Part shown: positions 18,311-24,446 of the stretch, one piece after another
Layout of the letters: each line of letters opens with the position of its first letter
How positions within the stretch are numbered: position 1 is the first letter of the stretch
Assembly (NCBI RefSeq): GCF_030732845.1
Contig: NZ_JASHKA010000003.1
Location: 395,454-459,453 of the forward strand
DNA from: Roseibium sp. MMSF_3544
GTDB taxonomy: Bacteria; Pseudomonadota; Alphaproteobacteria; Rhizobiales; Stappiaceae
Direction: 5' to 3'
DNA: 64,000 bases
Notes under the pieces: model-generated
What the model saw: only the letters and a program-made list of their open reading frames with translations
Database searches by the model: none
What the model was told of the DNA's origin: nothing
Translations under genes and position numbers: made by a program

Positions 18311-19526
18311 GAAAAAGAAACCGGCAGTGCGCAAGAAGCGAGGCAAGGTGGCAGCCGCCGACAGCTCTGCCGGAGCCTCCAGTCGCAAAAAAGGTCAAGA
18401 AGCCAGCGTTTCGCCAGATAAAGCTGACGGTGACAAGCCGCAGGCAGAAGGTGACACGTCGAAAGCAAACCTGCCGGAGGAACAGCCTCAAGGTGCCGCC
18501 GATGACGGCGACGCCAAGAATCTCCCCCAAACGGAGGACGTCTCACCGAAGGAGACGTTGCCGGATGAACCGGTTCGAAAAGACACGAAAGCTGCGAAAC
18601 CGGACGTTGACCTCGGTACAATCCTGAAGGACAGGTTCCTGCTGCTGAAGGTGATCGGAAAGGGGGGACTGTCGACTGTCTATAAGGCCCGCGATCTGGT
18701 TGCAGCCAAGGCTGGGCTTGCAAATGCAGATGTTGCCATCAAGATCATCCGCGCTGCACCCGATGTCGACAAGGACAATATCGCCCTGATGCATCGCGAG
18801 GCGCGCCGCCTCAGAGATCTCGTTCATCCGAACATCGTGCGGGTCTACGACATGGACCGCCAGGACGACATCCATTTCATGGTCATGGAACTCCTGGAAG
18901 GCCAGCCGCTTTCGAAACTGCTGCGGCAGTCACCGGAGCATACGTTGCAGCCTGCACAGCTTTTCCGGCTGATCGGCGACCTTGCAGCCGCACTTGGGTA
19001 CGCACACCGTAACGGGATCATTCACGCCGACCTGAAACCCGGCAACGTCTTTGTTCAAAACACAGGCGTTGCCAAGCTGATCGACTTCAACATCGCCTAT
19101 CCGATTGCCCGGCCGGTCAAGACACGCGAAGAAGACACAGTCGTCATTCTGGCCCGCTTCGGCGCCGTTACCCCTGCCTACGCGTCCCCGCAACGGCTCA
19201 ACGGAGCCGAACCGTGCGAGGCTGACGACGTCTACTCGCTTGCCGTGATCACTTACCTGGCGATCTGCGGAACGCGGCCCTTCGGTAAGAAAAATGCTCT
19301 TGAGGCCCGCGACGAGGGACTTCAGCCCGCGCGGCCCGACGACCTCTCCTGGCTACGCTGGAAGGCCCTGAATGCGGGCCTTGCGCTTGACGACAGTGGC
19401 CGAACGCCATCCGTGCACCAGTTCGCACAAGGTTTTTGCAACCCCAACCCGTTGCACCTGGCGAAGGCATTTCTTTATCGGCAGATTTTGGGACAGGCCT
19501 ATCAGCCGTCCTCGGCCGGAAGATAG
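18303..19526 (+). CDS. ppkA: PpkA-type Ser/Thr kinase, soluble, with HAD and DFN variants
   Basis: The 407-aa protein has a basic, disordered N-terminus (about 1-105) and a kinase domain. It has the glycine loop GKGGLSTVYKA (from about 119), the ATP lysine in VAIK (K147), the catalytic loop HADLKPGN (D243) and metal loop DFN (D261) in place of DFG. The catalytic residues are kept, so activity is possible. Unlike Pseudomonas PpkA it has no membrane span or periplasmic domain. It overlaps pppA by 8 bases and its 3' end overlaps the convergent sheath-like gene by 25 bp. Confidence 0.9.
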   Translation: MAEKKKPAVRKKRGKVAAADSSAGASSRKKGQEASVSPDKADGDKPQAEGDTSKANLPEEQPQGAADDGDAKNLPQTEDVSPKETLPDEPVRKDTKAAKPDVDLGTILKDRFLLLKVIGKGGLSTVYKARDLVAAKAGLANADVAIKIIRAAPDVDKDNIALMHREARRLRDLVHPNIVRVYDMDRQDDIHFMVMELLEGQPLSKLLRQSPEHTLQPAQLFRLIGDLAAALGYAHRNGIIHADLKPGNVFVQNTGVAKLIDFNIAYPIARPVKTREEDTVVILARFGAVTPAYASPQRLNGAEPCEADDVYSLAVITYLAICGTRPFGKKNALEARDEGLQPARPDDLSWLRWKALNAGLALDDSGRTPSVHQFAQGFCNPNPLHLAKAFLYRQILGQAYQPSSAGR

Positions 19527-21259
19527 AACGAATGGGTCTGGCCTGAAGCCCACCCCCCGAGCACAGAAGCCGTCACGTTGATCAAGTCCTGGTCCTCGAC
19601 CTGAACCCGCTTTACCTGAAACGAGACCTGCCCCGTCAGAGACGCGCTCAGTTTACCAAGGCTATCCGCAACAGCAGCAACGCGAGCGTCGGCAGTTTGC
19701 CCCGGTGACAAAGCACCACCCAGCGCTTCCTGGAACAAAGAGAACAATCTCGAAACCAGGAGTGCCTGATCGAGCGATCCGCGGCCTTCCTTTCCAGGCT
19801 GCAGCGTGACGCCGCGCCGGAACACAAGGCTGGTGCGATTGGCAACACCCTCAAGCACGTTGATCCCGCATTGAGCCAGAGATGGTGCTGCACCCGGCCC
19901 GGCGTGGAAACGGACGGCAGTTGCCACGTTTCGCCCCATGGCCACGCTCTCTTCAACTTCCAGAGCGTCGAAGTCCGCGGGCACACCGACAGGCAGGTGC
20001 GGGAATACTTCATTCGCCAATTGCGCGATCACGCGGGAGAGAGCGATCCAGGCGGCCGATGCAAAGACGGAAGGGTAAGCCGGCTCTTCCGATGACAGCC
20101 TTGCGTCGTTCCAGAACAGGGACACATGGGACGCGGCATCGGTTCCGCGCAAGCCTTGAAAACTCTCAAATCCAGGTTCTTCCAGGAGCTGGTGTGCCGC
20201 TTCCATATCCGCGAGCTCTTCGCCTGGCACACCGCTGAAATCTGACTGAAGCGCAATCAGGCCCACAGTGTCGGATTCAGCACATTCGCGGGTGATTACC
20301 TTGACGCATTCAGCATCCTGGCCGGAAACCCCTGTCCTGTTGGCAAACAGCACAACGTCATAGAGCTCGGCCTGCAATGCGCCGTCGTAACCGCCAATCA
20401 GGTCTGCCAACGCATCGGGTGCAAGATCATGATCGAGCTGCATCAGGTGAAGTTCGAACGGCAGCGACAGCGATAGCTCGGACAATAGAAGTTTGAGGCC
20501 GTGCCAATTTTCCATCACCGTATGCAGCTTCGGTGCTGCAAAGAAAGCCCTGGATTGCGCGTCGGCAAGTTCCGACTGAGGCGAGCTTTTTTTCGCGGGT
20601 GGGGGCTTCACAAAATCCTGGCTCTCCTCGCGCAGGGTCTTGCGAACGAATGCGTCAACCGCCGCTTTTGCAATCTCGCTGTTACCGCTTGGTTTGTCCG
20701 CTTTGTCGGGCGTGTTCACCATGGAAAAGAGCGCGTCCAGGCCATCCACGGCCTCTCCCGTGCCAGACCCGCTGGACGCATCGTCTGAGGCCGTGCTCCC
20801 GGCGGACGGTCGCGGAGTATCAGTCTGCTCCGCTGTTGTAGCGGTGCCCGCTCTTAGGCGGGCGAGCAGCTTGTCGTAGCGTTGACCGTAAGCTTCCAGC
20901 TCGTCCGGGTCGACTTTCGCAGCCGCGATCTCACGCTGGAATTTGAAGTTTCCGGCAATTGTCGCAGGCCGCAGGTCCTTGACCTTGCCGAACGCAAGAT
21001 GTTCTTCAAGTTCAGCCGGATGAGAACCGAGCCCATTGGCGGACTGAACGTCAAACTCGGGCTGATTTTCCTCCAGGACTTCAGCGACATCGAGACCGGT
21101 GATGTTCAAGAGACCTCGGTTCGACGGCAACCCGAAGTCTCCGGCAATCAGGACGCGGAATGGCGGCGGTGGTGAAACGGGAACCGCCTGGGGCGTTCCG
21201 TCTCCGAGGCCGATGGAAAAACTGCTGATACCACCCTTGTTCTCGTCCTGCCCGGTCAT
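19502..21259 (-). CDS. TssB-TssC fusion-like sheath protein
   Basis: The 585-aa protein reads as two sheath modules. Residues about 33-130 resemble TssB: PFRVLIAGDFG, then a helix/strand pair and HLAFGKVKDLRPATI. A low-complexity Ser/Thr/Asp linker and a helical segment follow. From about 240 it resembles TssC: MENWHGLKLLLSELS for the WRSLK segment, SVFASAAWIALSRVIAQLA for the NASFALATKL region, EVEESVAMGRNVATAV near the GAVEDLP signature, and similar C-terminal strands. The normal tssB and tssC are present elsewhere, so this is an additional, divergent subunit. It is last in a minus-strand group with vgrG and a 116-aa gene (5 bp gap). Its role is not known to me. Confidence 0.72.
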   Translation of the reverse strand: MTGQDENKGGISSFSIGLGDGTPQAVPVSPPPPFRVLIAGDFGLPSNRGLLNITGLDVAEVLEENQPEFDVQSANGLGSHPAELEEHLAFGKVKDLRPATIAGNFKFQREIAAAKVDPDELEAYGQRYDKLLARLRAGTATTAEQTDTPRPSAGSTASDDASSGSGTGEAVDGLDALFSMVNTPDKADKPSGNSEIAKAAVDAFVRKTLREESQDFVKPPPAKKSSPQSELADAQSRAFFAAPKLHTVMENWHGLKLLLSELSLSLPFELHLMQLDHDLAPDALADLIGGYDGALQAELYDVVLFANRTGVSGQDAECVKVITRECAESDTVGLIALQSDFSGVPGEELADMEAAHQLLEEPGFESFQGLRGTDAASHVSLFWNDARLSSEEPAYPSVFASAAWIALSRVIAQLANEVFPHLPVGVPADFDALEVEESVAMGRNVATAVRFHAGPGAAPSLAQCGINVLEGVANRTSLVFRRGVTLQPGKEGRGSLDQALLVSRLFSLFQEALGGALSPGQTADARVAAVADSLGKLSASLTGQVSFQVKRVQVEDQDLINVTASVLGGWASGQTHSFYLPAEDG

Positions 21260-21264
21260 TGTCT

Positions 21265-21615
21265 CTAACCCTGATTGATGACTGTGAGATTGGCTTCTAT
21301 CAAAAGAAAGGCCAAGGTCTGCCTGTCGATTATAACCTGTCCGTCGACTTTGTAGCCTTTTCGTGTATCTGCGGCATGACCCGAGACTTCAAAGACCAGA
21401 GCCGATCTGGAGTTGATAGATGACATTCCGACAGGGGTGACGGTCAGGTCAATATTCAGCGGCTCGCCATTTGCCATTGTTTCCTGCGACCTGCCCAATG
21501 GTGTCGGCGCGTTTCCACCCGGCTGATAGACCTGGGGAGAGCGGGTTCTCAGGTAATCGTAGATGCAAGAATGCAGGGCATCGGGTTCCCGCTGCGCCGG
21601 TTTCCAGGTGGCCAT
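21265..21615 (-). CDS. Small protein of unknown function in the vgrG operon
   Basis: I do not recognise this 116-aa protein. It begins with an Arg/Glu-rich stretch, then a proline/glycine turn region. A beta-rich C-terminal half has alternating hydrophobic residues (LNIDLTVTPV, ALVFEVSGHA, GQVIIDRQTLAFLLIEANL). There is no signal peptide and no membrane span. GAGGAA precedes the ATG at a normal distance. It lies between vgrG and the fused sheath-like gene, which suggests a structural or adaptor role in the needle tip; an effector role cannot be excluded. Confidence 0.7.
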   Translation of the reverse strand: MATWKPAQREPDALHSCIYDYLRTRSPQVYQPGGNAPTPLGRSQETMANGEPLNIDLTVTPVGMSSINSRSALVFEVSGHAADTRKGYKVDGQVIIDRQTLAFLLIEANLTVINQG

Positions 21616-21671
21616 TCAGTTCCTCGTCATTCTCCCGGTGGGATACCGGTTTTTGCTGATGATTGACGTGC

Positions 21672-21700
21672 TGCCGGGCACTCGGCAAAAGCGCCCGGCA
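21672..21700 (-). other. Hairpin between vgrG and the downstream small gene
   Basis: TGCCGGGC (21672-21679) and GCCCGGCA (21693-21700) are perfect 8-bp arms around a 13-base loop in the 105-bp gap after vgrG. On the minus-strand transcript it could attenuate read-through from vgrG into the two downstream genes. No T-tract follows. Confidence 0.4.
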
Positions 21701-21720
21701 AACCTGTTAAATAGATCTCG

Positions 21721-23250
21721 TCAGACAGCGCCGTCGCTGATCTGGAACACGATCCCAGATGATGTTTTTGTGCGATGGGCAACATTCTGGTTTGTCGACG
21801 TGACCGGGTTGGTCAACTCTCCGTTCGAGACAGCGCCGAGGATCACCGGCCGGTCCGGGTCCCCCTGAAGGAAGCCAAGCAGGACTTCGGTGTCCTTGGT
21901 CAATGTCGAATGCGAGCCGTAGCCATCGCCACCGCCATAGGGTTCCATTTTCCTGACGAAGTAACTGGCCAATCCGTTCAGGAGGCCGCTTTCCTCGTCA
22001 ATGATCCGGACCTTGTAGCGCCCGTGATCATCCAGCTCCGCGCGCTTGCTGTCGGTCTCACCGTCGATAAAGCCGACCATGTAACCGCTGACAAGCGGTT
22101 TCGGTGTTCTGACCGGAGGACGATAGCCCTTGTCGAAGGGCACGCAGACGAAACTGTTCCGATAAGGTGAAGATTCTACATTGGAAGAGCTGAACCCGAC
22201 CGGTGGCGTTATCGTGCAGGAATGCTTGACAGCAATGATGATGTATTGCCCGTCAAGATCGCTGACCGGATGATCTTTCAGACGGAAGAACACACCAGGG
22301 CGGAGGTTTGGAATGTTGCTTTCGCCCTGGAATTGCAACTGCTGACCTTCGAGCTGCTCCACGCGACGCTTGGCAATAAACTCGCCATCGGAGACCGTGG
22401 GATAATTCTCACCATAAAGAGTCATCACCCCTTGTCCCTCGTAGGACGCGCTGGCTGAAACAGACAGGGATACATTGGGCTTATTCTCGTTGTACTCCCT
22501 GAGCGCAACAGTTCCGCTTGCAGTTTTGTAGCAGGCGGTGAAAGACCATACTCCCATAGAGTCAGTCCCCAATACCTGGTTCTTGCTGCGATAGGGAAGT
22601 TCGTCGGGAATGTTGTCTCCGCTCAACTTGGTGAAGTGTTCCTTCTTGTCGCCAAAAATGACCTTCTCGCGGTCGCCGGAATGATCAAAAGCGTAGTAGA
22701 TCCCGAACCGCTCACACATACGATTTATGAAATTCAAATCGTCTTCCTGGTACTGGAACACGAAGTCGAGTGTCGGATAGTCCGATGCTGTGAGCAGCAT
22801 CTCGGATTGAATCTGGCGTGCGACCCGGTCGGACGACGTGCTGGACGAGGCCTTGTTCGCATCTGCGATTTCCGCCTGAATTATGTCGACAACCGTGACG
22901 TCCTTGTCTGTTCCATAGACCTGGTTCTGGGAGCTGTGCCGAAGGAGTGACAGTTCAGGCTCAATCCAAATCTCATAAACGAATTGCCGGTTATGTGTGG
23001 GCTCCAGTATTTTAATTACCGTCAAAATGCCGACAAACTTCATAGTCCAACCAGCTTGCTTGAATTCAAACTGCGTCGGCTTTGCAAGTATGTCGTCAAC
23101 TTTAATCGTGCTTTCTGCAATGAACGTGACGACGATTTTGTAAGTGTCTCCCAACCGGTCATCCACCTGAAAACTCTCGACGTAGATGTCGTCTTCCGAA
23201 ACATCCGGCATCGATAACGTCATTTGTGTCATTACCTGGTCAGCACTCAT
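21721..23250 (-). CDS. vgrG: VgrG (TssI) needle-tip spike protein, short form
   Basis: The 509-aa protein has the gp27-like barrel region (about 1-370) with the family segment FVFQYQEDDLNFINRMCERF, and a gp5 OB-fold region (about 385-480) ending in GFLQGDPDRPVILGAVSN. It stops soon after the OB fold, with no extended effector domain and little room for a long beta-helix, so it is short for the family. The ATG at 23250 has AAGGAGG upstream; the in-frame upstream ATG at 23289 lies before that site and is rejected. It diverges from hcp across a large regulatory region. Confidence 0.94.
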   Translation of the reverse strand: MSADQVMTQMTLSMPDVSEDDIYVESFQVDDRLGDTYKIVVTFIAESTIKVDDILAKPTQFEFKQAGWTMKFVGILTVIKILEPTHNRQFVYEIWIEPELSLLRHSSQNQVYGTDKDVTVVDIIQAEIADANKASSSTSSDRVARQIQSEMLLTASDYPTLDFVFQYQEDDLNFINRMCERFGIYYAFDHSGDREKVIFGDKKEHFTKLSGDNIPDELPYRSKNQVLGTDSMGVWSFTACYKTASGTVALREYNENKPNVSLSVSASASYEGQGVMTLYGENYPTVSDGEFIAKRRVEQLEGQQLQFQGESNIPNLRPGVFFRLKDHPVSDLDGQYIIIAVKHSCTITPPVGFSSSNVESSPYRNSFVCVPFDKGYRPPVRTPKPLVSGYMVGFIDGETDSKRAELDDHGRYKVRIIDEESGLLNGLASYFVRKMEPYGGGDGYGSHSTLTKDTEVLLGFLQGDPDRPVILGAVSNGELTNPVTSTNQNVAHRTKTSSGIVFQISDGAV

Positions 23251-23504
23251 CGGGAATCCTCCTTGGGCTGGTCTTGCCGGTCTGCGCATTGCAAACGCAA
23301 GTTTTGCAGGAATTTCGTTACGCTTCTACAAAACTTGACATCCGGCTGTCTTGATATGCCCAACGTGGGTTGCACTCAGCGAGGGGTCAATTCACCGAAT
23401 TCTGCACAGCAAGCCTTATTTACTTTGTATAAACTATGAATTTACGCGTTTTCAGCACCACATTGGCCATTTTCGCAAGTGAATTGCTCTGAAGATGAAA
23501 AATT

Positions 23505-23520
23505 TGTGACCTAAATCACA
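23505..23520. promoter_or_regulatory. CRP/FNR-family-like palindrome upstream of hcp
   Basis: TGTGACCTAAATCACA is an exact match to the TGTGA-N6-TCACA operator of CRP-family regulators. It is about 135 bp upstream of the -24 element, a distance that would also suit an enhancer site for the sigma-54 activator. The sequence alone does not tell which protein binds. Confidence 0.55.
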
Positions 23521-23583
23521 CGTCAGACACGGGATTTATTGCGCACTCTACACAGAAGTGTGAAGAAAACTGCGCAGTGTCAT

Positions 23584-23603
23584 ATATTAACAGAGGTTAA
23601 TAT
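23584..23603. promoter_or_regulatory. Perfect 8+8 palindrome, candidate activator site for hcp
   Basis: ATATTAAC (23584-23591), AGAG, GTTAATAT (23596-23603) form a perfect dyad centred about 60 bp upstream of the sigma-54 -24 box. It is a plausible upstream activating site for the Fis-type activator encoded at 27272, or an IHF-region element. Confidence 0.45.
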
Positions 23604-23652
23604 TGTCACTTAGTGTGTTGAATTCATGTGATTATTTTAAATTTCCCAAAAC

Positions 23653-23668
23653 TGGCACGCCCGTTGCA
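23653..23668 (+). promoter_or_regulatory. Sigma-54 (RpoN) promoter of hcp
   Basis: TGGCACGCCCGTTGCA matches the -24/-12 consensus TGGCACG-N4-TTGCA exactly: GG at 23654-23655 and GC at 23666-23667, with 10 bases between. Transcription would start near 23679, leaving an untranslated leader of about 80 bases before the hcp ATG, with AGGAG ahead of the start. A sigma-54 activator gene lies in the same island. Confidence 0.9.
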
Positions 23669-23760
23669 ATTCCCTTGGCATCGGCGCCAATCACAAAACC
23701 AAGGGCGTCCTAGACAGCGAACGAGAGTTCTTACGAACAAAAAAAGCCGAGGAGTTCAAA

Positions 23761-24270
23761 ATGTCCAATATCGCATACATGACCATCAAAGGTGCCACCC
23801 AGGGCGACATCTCAGCTGACGCAACCACCGCAGACAGCATCGGCAACCTGTGGCAGGAAGGCAAGGAAAGCACTTGCCTGGTCTACGCCTTCGAACAGAA
23901 CGCCGTTGTTCCGCGTGATCCGCAGTCCGGTACCGTGATCGCCGCCCGCCGTCACATGCCGACGACCTTCCAGAAGCCGGTCGACAAGGCAACCGCTCTT
24001 TTGTGGCAGGCACTGGCCACCGGTGAAGCCCTGGAAATCGAAGTTCACTTCTGGCGCACGGCGACAACTGGCGTTCAGGAGCACTACTACACGATCAAGT
24101 ACGAAGACGCGGTCCTCGTTGACGGCAAGACCATGATCAAGGACGTCAACGACGAAGCCAATGCGTCCCGTGGCGACCTCGACGAGTTCTCCTTCACCTA
24201 CCGCAAGTGTGAATGGACCCACGAAGTGGCAGGCACCAGCGCATCCGACGATTACCGCGCGACATCTTAA
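23761..24270 (+). CDS. hcp: Hcp (TssD) needle tube protein
   Basis: The 169-aa protein has the Hcp core: AYMTIKGATQGDIS at the N-terminus, RRHMPTTFQKPVDKATALLW (about 62-81) and VHFWRT, ending in a typical SFTYRKCEWTHEV strand. Hexameric Hcp rings stack inside the sheath and are secreted. AGGAG a few bases upstream, its own sigma-54 promoter and a strong terminator right after it indicate a separately controlled, highly expressed single-gene transcript. It is the only hcp seen in the window. Confidence 0.97.
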   Translation: MSNIAYMTIKGATQGDISADATTADSIGNLWQEGKESTCLVYAFEQNAVVPRDPQSGTVIAARRHMPTTFQKPVDKATALLWQALATGEALEIEVHFWRTATTGVQEHYYTIKYEDAVLVDGKTMIKDVNDEANASRGDLDEFSFTYRKCEWTHEVAGTSASDDYRATS

Positions 24271-24293
24271 TAGCCGTCGAAATTTCTGAAATA

Positions 24294-24331
24294 AGAGGGT
24301 CGTTCCGGAACTCCGGGACGGCTCTTTTTTT
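24294..24331 (+). terminator. Rho-independent terminator after hcp
   Basis: CGTTCCGG (24301-24308), loop AACT, CCGGGACG (24313-24320) with a lower AAGAG/CTCTT extension and a run of eight T (24324-24331). It lies 23-30 bases after the hcp stop. Confidence 0.88.
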
Positions 24332-24364
24332 AGTTTTACAGATTTTTTTAACGGGACGCGGAGA

Positions 24365-24380
24365 ACTATGCCTGCATAGT
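24365..24380. promoter_or_regulatory. Perfect 7+7 palindrome upstream of tssH
   Basis: ACTATGC (24365-24371), CT, GCATAGT (24374-24380), about 67 bp before the tssH start and after the hcp terminator. A second pair, TATCGT (24394-24399) and ACGATA (24412-24417), follows. These are operator candidates for the clpV promoter; no sigma-54 consensus is present. Confidence 0.45.
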
Positions 24381-24446
24381 ACTCTTGTCATGATATCGTA
24401 TTAGCTAAATCACGATAATCGAACAACTTGCAGATGGGGCCAGCTC

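Larger units (their letters stand above)
23251..23760. promoter_or_regulatory. 510-bp divergent vgrG/hcp regulatory region
   Basis: No gene is seen here. The region is AT-rich compared with its flanks and carries the hcp sigma-54 promoter (23653-23668), a TGTGA-N6-TCACA palindrome (23505-23520), an ATATTAAC/GTTAATAT palindrome (23584-23603) and a smaller ACAC-AGAA-GTGT repeat near 23550. The sigma-54 activator gene 3.5 kb downstream fits this architecture. I found no sigma-54 consensus pointing toward vgrG, so its promoter type is open. Confidence 0.75.

Noticed and set aside
24332..24446. Possible sigma-54 promoter in front of clpV
   Set aside because: CTTGCA occurs just before the start, but the -24 GG element is absent at the right spacing.
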